A stretch of 64,000 nucleotides of DNA from Siphonodentalium dalli (GCA_032622095.1 CP136069.1:206452750-206516749); one strand, 5' to 3'; shown: positions 1 through 10,375, numbered from the stretch's first letter. Made by a program: numbers and translations. Notes: generated by a model from the letters alone, not told the origin.

Positions 1-309
1 GCCATGTGCCAATGCATTCTCTTATATACCTATGGTCGACTCGCATATATAAGAGAATGCATTGGCCTAAAAAAATCGTTTTTTTAACACTTTTTACCAT
101 TTTTTCTTACATTCTTTAACAATTTTATAATTTTTTCTTACATTTTTTAACAATTTTTATAATATTTTTCTACATTCTTTGACAATGTTATCATTTTTAA
201 TATGTGTTAAGCCAATGCATTCTCTTATATATGCGAGGGGACCTATGGCCGACTCGCATATATAAGAGAATGCATTGGTACAGGACCGTTCTGTTGGGTA
301 AAGGGTTAA
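1..309 (+). mobile_element. TTAA-MITE-1 copy A, cut by the window edge
   Basis: Non-autonomous element carrying two ~66-bp palindromes (about 8-66 and 212-279) that share the arm CCAATGCATTCTCTTATATA. A T/A-rich spacer of about 145 bp separates them. It ends with TGTTGGGTAAAGGG followed by TTAA (306-309), the terminus of the family seen complete at 4159-4558. The left terminus lies outside the window and the first palindrome has lost part of one arm. TTAA targets with CCC-starting termini are typical of piggyBac-type transposons; the superfamily assignment is inference. Confidence 0.7.
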
Positions 310-356
310 CCCTAAAACATGCACGTAAAATTAACCGGCTGACCGGTGTCAAATAT

Positions 357-677
357 TATTTTTGTTTAAGTAACCCGGAGCTTTTACGGACCAGTCTTGT
401 CGGCTGAGCACCCCGTCAGAGGTACCCACCCTTACGAGCATGGTCAAAGTGCTCCTCGGGGTCAGTCCCCGCCAAAGCGGACAGTCGGTCAGTCAGTCAG
501 GTCCGCTTGTCGGCCAAAGGCTGCGAACCCAAACAGTGGAAGTCCCTTCAGGTGGGGAAAACCACCTTGGGGGACGTATCACACCGTAAGGGCTCGATCA
601 AAGCATAGCGACCCTGCTCACGACCAGCGCGGAACAGATACTACACTTTGATCTTAGCCAAAAGGCCGAGAAGCGAT
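357..677 (-). mobile_element. U2 snRNA-headed SINE, copy 1
   Basis: Read on the minus strand it begins ATCGCTTCTCGGCCTTTTGG and continues through GCTAAGATCAAAGTGTAGTA and TCTGTTC, matching the first ~45 nt of U2 snRNA almost base for base. It then departs from U2, with a later short match TGATACGTCC. The element is about 320 bp and ends GGGTTACTTAAACAAAAAT, a degraded A-rich tail. GTGTCAAATATT occurs on both sides, consistent with a target-site duplication. SINEs with U1/U2 heads are an established class (SINEU); whether this family is described cannot be told here. Only the 5' stem region of U2 is present, so it is not a working U2 gene. Confidence 0.85.
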
Positions 678-813
678 CTGTGTCAAATATTTATGGTCGA
701 CTCGCATATATAAGAGAATGCATTGGTACAGGGCCGTTCTGTTGGGTAAAGGGTTAACCCTAAAACATGCACGTAAAATTAACCGGCTGACCGGTGTCAA
801 ATATTTATCGCCA

Positions 814-1140
814 TTTTTTTTTTTTTTTAAAGTAACCCGGAGCTTTTACGGACCAGTCTTGTCGGCTGAGCACCCCGTCAGAGGTACACACCCTTACGAG
901 CATGGTCAAATGCCCCTCGGGGTCAGTCCCCGCATTGCAGCGAACAGTCGGTCTGTCAGTCAGGTCCGCTTGTCGGCCACAGGCTGCGAACCCAAACAGT
1001 GGAAGTCCCTTCGGGTGGGAAAAACCACCTTGGGGGACGTATCACACCGTAAGGGCTCGATCAAAGCATAGCGACCCTGCTCACGGCCAGCGCGGAACAG
1101 ATGCTCCACTTCGATCTTAGCCAAAAGGCCGAGAAGCGAT
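814..1140 (-). mobile_element. U2 snRNA-headed SINE, copy 2
   Basis: Same structure as the copy at 357-677: U2-like head at 1140 reading leftwards, non-U2 body, and an uninterrupted A tail (15 T on the plus strand, 814-828). The direct repeat GTGTCAAATATTTAT occurs at 794-808 and 1143-1157; six extra bases separate the left repeat from the tail. The head carries small changes (GAAGTGGAGCATCTG where copy 1 has AAAGTGTAGTATCTG). It probably arose from copy 1 or its parent by the local tandem duplication. Confidence 0.85.
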
Positions 1141-1285
1141 CTGTGTCAAATATTTATGGTCGACTCGCATATATAAGAGAATGCATTTGTACAGGACCGT
1201 TCTGTTGGGTAAAGGGTTAACCCTAAAACATGCACGTAAAATTAACCGGCTGACCGGTGTCAAATATTTATCGCCATTTTAAATT

Positions 1286-1625
1286 CTTCTATTAAAACGT
1301 ACAACATCTTCAACGCACTGTCTTAGAGCTCATGATTATATCACATCGTTTCCAACAATTTAAGGTGTTTTAAACTAGGTATGATTAATAACCAGTTTGA
1401 TGAATTTTACAAATGCTAAACACTTTTCTATCCCACGAACATTTATACCATGTTATCTGATCTCAATATATTCTTTGGTTTTCTGTTCATTCTTTCAAAA
1501 ACATGACTGGCTTTCACTCTCTCTTAGTCAAATTATTTATATCAAACCTAATCAAAACTGTTTTTAGAGTTATGCTTCTTAGATTGCTAGTGCGCAAAAA
1601 ACTTGATTTAAAATAAAAAGTAGTA
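1286..1625. repeat. Dispersed repeat R, copy 1
   Basis: About 280 bp beginning near 'tttccaacaatttaaggtg' and running through 'gttatctgatctcaatata' to 'tttttagagttatgcttctt'. Related copies lie at 4115-4830, 10385-10660 and 10795-11020. No coding capacity or clear termini were seen, so the class is unknown. At 1363-1372 it holds the sequence gttttaacta, the empty form of the TTAA site occupied by MITE-1 copy D in the 4.1-kb copy. Confidence 0.6.
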
Positions 1626-1826
1626 TTGTTTTCCGCAATGCTTTGTTTTCAGGCCCGGGCGCAGAGGCGGCGGAAGCTACACAAAAGTGGGGGGGGGGGG
1701 CACCATTTAAAAAATATATACTCCATTTATGAATTGAAAACTGTTCCAATGTGCACCAGCGCAAAGATTGTTTAGTATGATGTTATTCGTGGCTACCAAT
1801 ATGAAGGTAGAAAATAAGAAAGAGTG

Positions 1827-2496
1827 TTCAACTCTTTCAGTGCCAAGAACCGATCTCATCGGCCATAATTTACGGTCTGTAGAGTGCCAGGGTCGATGAG
1901 ATCGGCCCTAAAAACAATAATATGCCAAATGTTTTTAAAAATAGGAATTTCGAAATTTGTTATTTTTGGTAAAATTTCGTTTTTTGGGATGTAAAAGGGT
2001 TTTACATTGGTTTTACAAATGTAAACAGCAGGTATGTAGTCGTATAATTCTCATATGCTGCTTCAGTTGGCCCGAGGTAGTTAATGAATTCCTGTGTCGA
2101 TTCTCATATGCTGCTTCAGTTGGCCCGATGTAGTTAATGAATTCCGGTGTCGATTCTCATATGCTGCTTCAGTTGGCCCGATGTAGTTAATGAATTCCGG
2201 TGTCGATTCTCATATGCTGCTTCAGTTGGCCCGATGTAGTTAATGAATTCCTGTGTCGATTCTCATATGCTGCTTCAGTTGGCCCGATGTAGTTAATGCA
2301 TTCCTGTGTCGATTCTCATATGGGCATGCTTAAGCATGCTATAGCGAATTTAAAAACAAACTGGATAAGTCCTTAGGGGCATGTTAAAACTCAAAACTAT
2401 CACCAAGTATTCATAGTAATAATTTTGATGCCCATGAAAAACGTAAGATTCCCTGGCACTAAACCTACAAAATAAGCCTGGCACTGAAAGAGTTAA
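1827..2496. mobile_element. TTAA-MITE-2 copy 1 with internal 53-bp repeats
   Basis: Terminal inverted repeats AACTCTTTCAGTGCCA (from 1830) and TGGCACTGAAAGAGTT (to 2494) bound a 670-bp element with no ORF. The right flank is TTAA and the left is TTCA, a probable decayed TTAA. Internal landmarks 'gcatgcttaagcatgc' and 'cgtaagattccctggcact' recur in inverse order in the element at 58290-58760, which defines the family. Another inverted pair (ccgatctcatcggcc / tcgatgagatcggcc) sits near the left end. Confidence 0.65.
2047..2320 (+). repeat. 53-bp tandem repeat inside TTAA-MITE-2
   Basis: About five copies of a 53-bp unit containing 'tctcatatgctgcttcag' and 'agttaatgaattc', at a strict 53-base spacing (for example 2048, 2101, 2154). 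Copies differ at only a few positions. The related element at 58290-58760 lacks this array, so it expanded inside this copy or was lost from the other. Confidence 0.9.
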
Positions 2497-2499
2497 ATG

Positions 2500-3527
2500 A
2501 TGCTACTCTGCTAATCACTTATTTTTGCAGCCAATGTGTGAAAGATGACCGATGACGTTGATACAACTTCTAAAACCTGCATCCTTTGTCATAAATGTTA
2601 TGATGAAATTAGTATACACTATACTGAATAATCCAATTCACTGCACATACGACAACCGTTGATATCGAAGAAACAATAATCACAAGTAACTTTGAATATT
2701 AAATAACACTATAATATATATGTACACAGACACTAATGCATGTACACAGTAAACTTCCTGTTAAAAATAACTCTTCTTATTTCTCGTTAATAACGAATTA
2801 GCTGAGTTGATAAAAATCATAGTCAAGTTATTCCAATGAATACTCAGCATCAACTGATATTGCATATAGCAAGTTATCTCATATCAGGAGTTTGACCACC
2901 TTGGCATGAAATTATATACCTGCCAAGGCCCAGGTTTGCACTTTTATTGAAGACACTCAAATGTAAACCTTTGATTGGTATGATGAATGTGATTTTAATT
3001 AGACAAGTTGCTGGGTCCAAGACATGGCTATGGTGGTACCCCCAGAAGACACGAGCTCTACAAAGAACTCAAAGTCTGTAGTTAAATTCCCAGAGGGCAA
3101 TTACTCAGACACAGTGTCAATCTATCTTGCTAACTAACAAGATTCATCACACTCATAACTAACCTTTTCCACGAAAGAGAGCGAGCAATACTTCGAGATT
3201 ATTCCAATATTGTGCACCAGTCCACCACTTGATTAACGATAACCAAAGTGACAGTTATCTATTGTTATATTGTTATTTTTGTTCCTCATATTGTTATTTA
3301 CTTGTACACTTGTCTTTTGTCATTATTTGTGTAAAGCGTTATGTACCATTGTGGTTTCTTATAACGATTAAATCTTATCTTATCTATCTTGCTAGCTATG
3401 CATAGCCATATTGGCATAACTGGTAAGATTAAACACATTTGTCTACTAATGGAATGTTTTCTTGGGAATAAACATTATTTTCTACAATGTATTTAGTATT
3501 GGAAGATTATGTACCCATAATTCATAA
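2500..3527. other. Non-coding interval, possible LINE 3' tail
   Basis: No convincing gene was seen. The segment about 3240-3390, ending 'taaatcttatcttatctatc', resembles the short-tandem-repeat 3' ends of some LINEs, but no coding sequence is attached. The rest is AT-rich sequence with no recognised structure. Confidence 0.3.
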
Positions 3528-3571
3528 TTGGGGAAAAAGTGGGGGCGGGGGCACGTGCCGTCTGTGCCCCC

Positions 3572-3590
3572 ACCCCCCCCCCCCCCCCCC
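3572..3590 (+). repeat. Poly-C tract
   Basis: An almost uninterrupted run of C in a GC-rich pocket. Open frames across it (proline or glycine runs) are by-products of the homopolymer. Similar tracts recur near 1690, 11030, 25930, 37740, 46690, 51475, 52502 and 53230. Confidence 0.9.
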
Positions 3591-3727
3591 CGGCTCCGCG
3601 CCCCTGTCCGGGCGACGTTCGTTGCAGAACAGTTGAGAACTAATTCATTTTTGTTCAAATCGCCATCAACAGAAGTAATATTTAAATATATATACATTTT
3701 GTTCAGGGGATTTGGGGTGGGTTGTTG

Positions 3728-4042
3728 TTTTTTTTTTTAAAGTAACCCGGAGCTTTTACGGACCAGTCATCTCGGCTGAGCACCCCATCAGAGGTACACA
3801 CCCTTACGAGCATGGTCAAAATGCCCCTCGGGTCAGTCCCCACATTGCAGCGGACAGTCGGTCAGGTCCGCTTGTCGGCCACAGGCTGCGAACCCAAACA
3901 GTGGAAGTCCTTTCGGTGGGAAAAACCACCTGTGGGGGACGTATCACACCGTAAGGGCTCGATCAAAGCATAGCGACCCTGCTCACGGCCAGCGCGGAAC
4001 AGATACTACACTTTGATCTTAGCCAAAATCCCGAGAAGCGAT
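3728..4042 (-). mobile_element. U2 snRNA-headed SINE, copy 3, with 13-bp direct repeat
   Basis: Independent insertion of the same SINE: U2-like head at 4042 reading leftwards, same body, A tail at 3728-3740. TTGGGGTGGGTTG occurs at 3712-3724 and 4044-4056, directly flanking the element as a target-site duplication should. The head has CGGGATTTTGGC where the other copies have CGGCCTTTTGGC. A separate flank with its own duplication shows that this sequence moves by retrotransposition. Confidence 0.88.
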
Positions 4043-4160
4043 GTTGGGGTGGGTTGGGCTCGACATAAAATACGATTAGACTTCAGTCTCCAAGAGTTAA
4101 TTGGGATAAGTCTTCGACCTCAAATTATATCACATAGTTTCCAACAATTTACGGTGTTTT
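4043..4160. repeat. Dispersed repeat R, upstream part
   Basis: Runs 'gggctcgacataaaatacg', 'cttcagtctccaagagttaa', 'ttgggataagtcttcgacct'. The same string lies at 9876-9902 plus 10372-10400, where TTAA-MITE-3 interrupts it at the gagTTAAttg step. The uninterrupted form here is the empty site for that insertion. Confidence 0.65.
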
Positions 4161-4558
4161 AACTCTTTACCCAACAAACCGGCCAAAACCGGCCAAATAA
4201 AGCTTCAACAGCCTAAAATATCTTCGGTCTGTCTCAATAGAACCATACACATATGGATATCATTGGAACCGGCTCCTTGGCCACATTGTGATAGTTACAG
4301 TTATACCCTGTGCCAATGCATTCTCTTATATATGCGAGTCGACCATAGGTCGCCTCGCATATATAAGAGAATGCATTGGCCTAAAAAAAATCTTTTTTTA
4401 ACACTTTTTACCATTTTTTCTTACATTCTTTAACAATTTTATAATTTTTAATGTGTTAAGCCAATGCATTCTCTTATATATGCGAGGCGACCTATGGTCG
4501 ACTCGCATATATAAGAGAATGCATTGGCACAGGGCCGTTCTGTTGGGTAATGGGTTAA
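4159..4558 (+). mobile_element. TTAA-MITE-1 copy D, complete
   Basis: A 400-bp element flanked by TTAA (4159-4162 and 4555-4558). Termini are CTCTTTACCCAACA and TGTTGGGTAATGGG. After the left end come ~140 bp of asymmetric arm with the doublet ggccaaaaccggcc, then the double-hairpin cassette (4306-4534), then a short right arm. It interrupts dispersed repeat R: the uninterrupted step gttTTAActagg is visible at 1365 and 10415. No ORF, so it must be moved in trans; a piggyBac-type transposase is the best inference. Confidence 0.85.
4306..4534. repeat. Double-hairpin cassette (reference copy)
   Basis: Bounded by CCCTGTGCCAATGC and GCATTGGCACAGGG. Each end is itself a ~66-bp palindrome with arms CCAATGCATTCTCTTATATA plus TGCGAG and a short loop containing GTCGACCATAGGTCGCC. 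The right palindrome is the reverse complement of the left, so the cassette is symmetric apart from its ~90-bp T/A-rich centre. The same cassette is at 38874-39102, 42182-42409, 56677-56905, 61030-61329 and 62012-62381, and a single-hairpin form is near 58335-58420. Confidence 0.9.
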
Positions 4559-5040
4559 CTAGGATTTTAGGAACGACTAATTACCAGATTGCTCAAACTT
4601 ACAAATAATAAACGCATCCCTACGGCCCTTTATACACTGTTATCTTATCTCAATATATTCATTGGTTTTCTCTTCATTATTTCAAAAACAAGAGTGGCTT
4701 TCCCTCTCTCTTCACTAAATTATTGATATCAAACCTGATAAAAACTGTTTTTTAGAGTTATGCTTCTTATATTGCTGGTGCGGCAAACTGTTGATTTAAA
4801 TAAAAAGTAGTAATTTTGTCTTAAATTTGCCAGTTCCGCAATGCTTTCTTTTCATTCGCAATTACATTAACCGACATTCTGAATATACGTGCATAAAAAA
4901 AAATTTATTTAACACAAACGCGGCGTGTGTGTGCTGTCACTCTTCATAACATTTCATTTTATCAATACAATCTTTGGGTTTCTGTTCATTCTCTCAAAAA
5001 CAAGAGTGGCTTTCGCTCTCTCTTCACTAACTTATTATGC
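4559..5040. repeat. Dispersed repeat R, copy 2, downstream part
   Basis: Continues repeat R after the MITE with 'aacgactaattaccagattg', 'ttatctcaatatattcattg' and 'ttagagttatgcttctt'. A second partial pass (about 4950-5030) repeats 'tttctgttcattctctcaaa'. No coding sequence. Confidence 0.55.
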
Positions 5041-5107
5041 CACCTAGTGTGGTGTTTCTAGCATTTGGTTTTTTTATATCGCATGGAGTACAGGGCGAAT
5101 GTATTCT

Positions 5108-5635
5108 TGGAGATTGTTTGTACCTTACTCAATCGTACCGATATAATCACGTAGATGCCGAAATTGTAAAGTTAACGCCAGCGGTGTATAATACGTTTAT
5201 GAAAATATGATAAATCCTATCGATAGAGTCAGGACAGGCTCAAATTGTAAACTTAAAGTCACCGGTGTAATAATATCTTGTTGAAAATATAAATAATCTG
5301 ATAGGCTGAAAATATTGTATAACCTATTGGGAGCCCATAATAAATGGGAATAACCTATTGGGAGCCCCTGCATGTAGTGAACTGAATTGTGGGTATTTTA
5401 TGGAGATTGTTTGTACCTTACTGAATCGTACCGATATAATCACGTAGATGCCGAAGTTGTAAAGTTAACGCCACTGGTGTATAATATGTTTATGATAAAT
5501 CGTATCGATAGAGTGAGGACAGGCTCAAATTGTAAACTTAAAGTCGAAAATATAAATAATCTGATAGCCTGAAAATATTGTATAACCTGTTGGGAGCCCC
5601 TGGTGTAGTGAACTGAATTATGGGTAATTTTAATT
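5108..5635 (+). repeat. Imperfect tandem duplication, ~290 bp
   Basis: The segment starting 'ggagattgtttgtacctta' at about 5108 is repeated from about 5402, including 'gtaccgatataatcacgtag', 'gataaatc.tatcgatagag' and 'gaaaatataaataatctgat'. Copies differ by substitutions and indels. Short open frames shift between copies, arguing against coding. Confidence 0.75.
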
Positions 5636-5639
5636 GGAG

Positions 5640-6000
5640 TGCGCATGTCTGTTTTTTTTGTAGTAACCGCCATCTTTTATCTTTGGAATTATCGGCGTGT
5701 TTTATGAAAATGTCACCAAGATTTCTCCACTCGATTCTTTTAAAATGCACCCTAATCGGTCAAATTCTTTTGATAATTCTATCTAAATACATCTTAGCTA
5801 CTATTCGGATCTGCTTTCCCGGTCGAAAAAGGTTTAGTTTGACCAAAACGGCTATTGACAAAAGTTTGTTTATAAAATAGCGTACTCGATAAACCCGGCC
5901 GTAGTACGGCCGTAGATGGTTATCGAAAACAAATTCAATTTCTTCCATCTAAAAGATAATTACGCGCTGGACTCTGTCATTTTAAGAATATATAAGTATT
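5640..6000. other. Low-information interval
   Basis: Overlapping short open frames on both strands here show no domain, start context or splice signal that I can support. No repeat structure was recognised. Confidence 0.3.
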
Positions 6001-7180
6001 ACACACAGACACACGAATTCTCAACTCAAAATTTTGAAAAATGACAGTTTTGTCAACATAAATCGATTTTATTTGCAAATCCCATGTTATTAAAATTTAA
6101 CTTATTGTTAAATTTTATCATCGAAAAAAATTCATTTCTTCCACCTAAAACATAATTATGTGCTGTATCCTATCATTTTAGGAATATATACGTATCCCAC
6201 TCAAACACACCAAGTCTCAGCTTAAAATTTAGAAAAATAAGAGATTTATCAACATAAATCGATTTGTATGGCAGATCCCATAAATTTTAGGGCCCTTCAA
6301 ATGTTTTCTGAGCTGTTCCATATTGGCACCAGAGTCCATATTTGACTGGTTCTACATGATAATTGTGCAACAGTACAGTCGCGTTACTTTATACGTCAAC
6401 ATTGGTCATTATCACTCGACAAATTTATTTCGGTCTATCGTATCAACCCCTATTTCCCCCGCGTAGCTTGACTAAGTGTCAACATTGGTCTTTATCGCTC
6501 CACTAATTTGTATCATTTCATCGGTATGAATTCCATATCCAATTATCCACATATAACCAACCCAATCTCTAATCCCAGTCCAATTTATTTATTTTTTTCA
6601 TCGCTATAGTCACGTTACGAAATATTTTATTGAGTGATACTTGTACTTATATGTCTATGGTATTACTATAGTATACCGTATACGTATATCAATTGCTATT
6701 CCTTTCTATATAATTCTGGTGCCATCTATAGATATAGAGATAATTTCCGACCCCCCCCCGGGGGCCCCCCCAATTTTATATCATTGCTGCTTTAGTACAG
6801 TCGCGATGCATTACATGGCAACATCGCTCCACTAATTTATGTCAGTTCATCGGTACGAACCCCTTTTTCTCCGAGTCCATATAACCAAACCAACATCTTA
6901 TCCCGGCCTAAATTATTATTTTTACTTTCATCGGTATAGTTGTGTTACATACATATTTTTTATCATTTGATTCTAATTTGTATTGTACCACTATAGAAGT
7001 CCATAAATTACTATTCTGGCACTATATAGAGATGACTAAAATTCTGACACCCCCCCCCCCCTATTTTATAACCTTGTTGCAACAGTAGAGTTGAGATGCA
7101 TAATATGTCAACATTGGTCGTTATCGCTCTACAGATTTATATCGGTTCAACCCTTAGTTCCCTGTAATGCCCACCCCTCC
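6000..7180 (+). repeat. Diverged tandem repeats
   Basis: Two related blocks. 'aacataaatcgattt' with 'gcagatccca'-like sequence occurs near 6055 and 6250. A ~100-bp segment with 'cgttac..tatacgtcaacattggtc', 'ctcgacaaatttat' and 'catcggta' recurs near 6375, 6475, 6795 and 7090. Poly-C tracts near 6750 and 7050 separate some copies. No coding potential. Confidence 0.55.
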
Positions 7181-7464
7181 CTCAATTTATTTTTTCATTT
7201 GTATTATAGTCTCGTTACGTACACATTTTTCTTTTATAACTTTTGCTTCAACGCGCCGAGTTCTAGCTGCTGCAGAGAATACAAAACTGACAACATATTG
7301 AAATGTAAGCAGGCTTCAAACTAATATTATCCAATAAAAACTCTGGCTACATCAGAAATTTGTGTATAAGGTGTACTCGCATTTGTTGCGTTAAAAAAAA
7401 AAAGGTCCCAAGTCAAGGTCCAAATCCCCAACAAACTGATGTGAGGTTTAACTCCATCTACATA

Positions 7465-7593
7465 CAGTAATGTCCAAAGTAATTGATCACTTAACCACAG
7501 CAGAATTATGGGTAATTTTTCAAGATTTTAAATCCTGAAAAATTACCCTTAATTCTGCTGTGGTTAATTGGTCAATTACTTTAGGCATTACTG
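7465..7593. mobile_element. Hairpin MITE with TA target, copy 1
   Basis: A 129-bp, nearly perfect inverted repeat: CAGTAATGTCCAAAGTAATT at the left pairs with its complement ending CATTACTG at the right, with TA on each side. The arms meet at 'gattttaaatcctg', leaving almost no loop. TA flanks and this architecture fit Tc1/mariner-type MITEs (inference). It carries no ORF. Confidence 0.8.
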
Positions 7594-7639
7594 TAGCCCA
7601 TATAAGGATGTGAGGTCTAATGATAACTCCATCCACATA

Positions 7640-7767
7640 CAGTAATGTCCAAAGTAATTGACCACTTAAGCACAGCAGATTGTGGGTAATTTTTCCGGAT
7701 TTTAAATCCTGAAAAATTACCCATAATTCTGCTGTGGTTAAGTGGTCAATTACTTTGGGCATTACTG
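7640..7767. mobile_element. Hairpin MITE with TA target, copy 2
   Basis: 128-bp inverted repeat nearly identical to the hairpin 175 bp upstream, again with TA flanks. The spacer between the hairpins ('aggatgtgaggtctaatgat') repeats after this copy, so the hairpin plus flank was duplicated in tandem. A third copy is truncated at about 7814-7860. Confidence 0.8.
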
Positions 7768-7813
7768 TATCCCAATTAAGGATGTGAGGTCTAATGATAA
7801 CTCCATCTACATA

Positions 7814-7861
7814 CAGTAATGTCCAAAGTAATTGACCACTTAACCACAGCAGAATTATGGC
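7814..7861. mobile_element. Hairpin MITE with TA target, truncated copy 3
   Basis: Only the left arm (CAGTAATGTCCAAAG to cagaattatgg) is present. It then runs into unrelated sequence. Probably the broken end of the tandem duplication. Confidence 0.7.
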
Positions 7862-7879
7862 GTTCAATATGGTCTACCT

Positions 7880-9770
7880 AATTCTGCTCCAAAAACATGT
7901 ATATTGAATATATGGATGTTTATTGGGGGGAAACCGATTATTTCAATGATATTTTCATTAACTGGCATTCAAAAACCGACCTACGGGAGCGCGCTTCGCA
8001 CACGACTGTTTCTTAAGTATATGTGCATATTTAATAAGTCAACAATTCGAAGCACAACAAATAAGATTGGCGGGGTCCCTTGCGCTTGCGCGATCTGTCC
8101 ATCAAAACATATTTAGACATCTCAAGACACGTAAGACCCAATAACTTAATATACAGAATAGATACATCTATTGCCTGAGTGACTAATATTTATATTTGTT
8201 ACAATGGGGTCAAATAGTTGCGAAGCCAGCACCACAATTCTTTCCCTCCATAGTAAATATTAAAACAACTTATAAAGAATTATTTATTTACCTTATATTT
8301 GGTATGGAGCGTCCTTGGTTTACTGGAGTTCAGATTGTTAACATCACGTCACCAAGTCAATTACTCGCGAAGCCACAGCCATAACTATGTCCCTCCATAG
8401 TAATTCTCAAAACAACTTCTTAAGAACAATTGACCAGGTCAGTCGCGCAATTATTGGAAGAGCCACGGTCAATCATTTTTTTTTAAACCAAATTTTACAT
8501 TTAAATTATTCCTTTATTTAACCAAAAAAAAAAATTAAATGATAAAATTAACTTTTACTACTTGCTAAATTTTATCTTTTAATTATTTCATTTAAATTTT
8601 AGACTAAAATTTAAAAATATACAGTCCCAGTATTTACAGTATACTAAGTCCAAGTCTTTATAATCTGTTGAGTGACCCCACAGTCATTTACTTGCTTTGT
8701 TAGTAATAATTTGAAGGATTACTTGTTTAAACGCAATTGTTATCAAAATATTTTATGTATTTTTTATAATTTCTATTTATATGTAATACTATAATCTTGG
8801 TGGCGTTACCATTTCTGACTATGGTTTTCTTGTTGGTAAACTGTTTTAGTGTTACGGCTCTTAGATCATCATGGGGTGGTGCAAGCTGCAAAACAGAGTT
8901 CAGTCCCCTGGCTACACTATGTCTGACCGCTGCCGCATCTGTAAAATCTAACAATTTTTATTTAATTGTTTTGTCAGTAACAATTCATTCGGGCTTGATC
9001 TAGACAATTTTCAAATGAATATGGACAGTTCAGTTTCGCAAAATAATGCAGAATGTATTGTAACCTACAAAAGTCTCAAATAAATAAATGAGTGCTTTAT
9101 TCACATTATGCGGAGGTCCAGCGGTAATTCCTGCGTGGCAAGGGAGTAAACTCTGCATGGGGGTTGGGGTTGGGTGAGCTCGACATAAGAAACGTAATTG
9201 ATGGTGTGCACTCTCGTAACATTAATGTTTTACTCGTTGCATTTAAAAAAATATTTTCGTTGCATTAAAGATAAGGGCGGCATTGTCGGTGGGTATGTTG
9301 TTAAAATATTCACCTCTGTCAAAACCGCCATAAAATGAAAGAATAGCAATATATAGACAAACCTTGTTCTTATACCAATCAGAAATATGGCATAAACAGT
9401 ATGTTACAGAACCTGGCTTTTGTTTATATCCGGATATGGTAAACATAAAGAGCGCTATTTGTTACTGTTTTTCTGATATGGAAAAAATAAAGAGCGTTTA
9501 TATCATTTGTGTGTGATTAACCAATATAATTGCGCTGTGTTATGTAAACAAAAGCAGAAATTATGTAACACGAGCAGGCTCTTGTTTACGTACACGATCG
9601 TCGACACGCCTTGACGACAATATACTATTTACGCGCTGATTATGTTTGGCTTATGAACAAAACTATATATATTTTAATATGCTATCTGTTGATGGCGATT
9701 TTTAACAAATATGAATATTTCTGCAACGAACGCCGCCCATTCTTTTAACCGTTGCATTTTTTTATATTTG
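7880..9770. other. Gene-free interval with minor repeats
   Basis: AT-rich sequence with a short imperfect duplication around 8210-8400 ('ccctccatagtaa' twice, each after a 'gcgaagcca' motif). The run at 9150-9185 (gggttgggtgagctcgacat) resembles the start of dispersed repeat R. No credible gene. Confidence 0.35.
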
Positions 9771-9772
9771 TT

Positions 9773-9862
9773 GGCTATTTTTTTTAAACCTGCCCGGGGC
9801 CATTGCGGACCATTCTTGTCGGCTGAGCACCCCGTCAGAGGTGACCCACCCTATCCGGTGAC
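9773..9862 (-). mobile_element. 5'-truncated, diverged relative of the U2-SINE tail
   Basis: Starts with a T run (A tail on the minus strand) and contains GTCGGCTGAGCACCCCGTCA, the 3' body of the U2-headed SINE, next to a changed aaacctgcccggggccattg. The U2 head is missing, as expected for 5' truncation, or this could be the 3' end of the partner LINE or another SINE sharing it. Confidence 0.6.
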
Positions 9863-9902
9863 AAATGTTTATGTCGATTAGACTTTAGTCTCCAAGAGTT
9901 AA

Positions 9903-10371
9903 AGGTACTCAACCCGATAAAACTCCTCTCAATTACTATTTCAATGGCTTCGGGGGTCAAAAATATTTGATTCGAGTCGAGGAAGTCACCCATCAAAGCT
10001 CAGATTTGTTAGATATCGATTTTAGAAATCTATTATTTTTCATTATCGGGAATACTATCTGGCCCAGAACTCAGTAAAAATTGCGTTAAAATTACCACTT
10101 GATTTTAGAGTTATTCATCCTTGTCTGTTTGAATAGATTTTGAGTACACATCCAGAGCAGATTACGACAGTTATTAGTACTAATCTCGAGAACATAACAA
10201 ATTTGAAAAATCAATATCTAATAACTCTGAGCTTTGTTTGATGGGTTCCTTGACTCGAATCAAATATTTTTTACCCCCAAAGCCAAAGAAATAGTAATAT
10301 AGGACCCTCTGATCGGATTGTTGTTGTTGGAATCTGTTGAGATGGGGACCCTCTTTACGGGTTGAGTACCT
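9903..10371. mobile_element. TTAA-MITE-3 copy 1
   Basis: Termini AGGTACTCAACCCG and CGGGTTGAGTACCT with TTAA directly outside both (9899-9902, 10372-10375). The empty site gagTTAAttg is preserved in repeat R near 4096. Internal marker 'gattcgagtcgagg' near the left is mirrored by 'cttgactcgaatcaaat' on the right, so the arms form a long imperfect inverted repeat. No ORF. Confidence 0.85.
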
Positions 10372-10375
10372 TTAA

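Larger units (their letters stand above)
242..1285. repeat. Tandem duplication of MITE end plus U2-SINE
   Basis: A unit of roughly 450-465 bp runs from the MITE-1 right palindrome arm (GGTCGACTCGCATATATAAG) through TGTTGGGTAAAGGGTTAACC and about 50 bp of flank to a U2-headed SINE. It is present at about 242-690 and 690-1157. A third partial unit (1157-1285) has the MITE end and flank but no SINE and runs into unrelated sequence. The joints fall where 'tat' precedes GGTCGAC, which suggests unequal recombination at microhomology after the SINE had inserted. Confidence 0.7.

Noticed and set aside
397-1120. Open frames across the U2-headed SINEs
   Set aside because: They cross SINE bodies shared by three copies with different frames; the sequence is explained as a SINE.
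600-4042. Functional U2 snRNA genes
   Set aside because: Only the first ~45 nt match U2. The branch-recognition loop context and the Sm site region are absent, and the copies have A tails.
8727-9003. Pair of opposite-strand short frames around 8.8 kb
   Set aside because: No start context, family resemblance or conservation; the two frames overlap each other.
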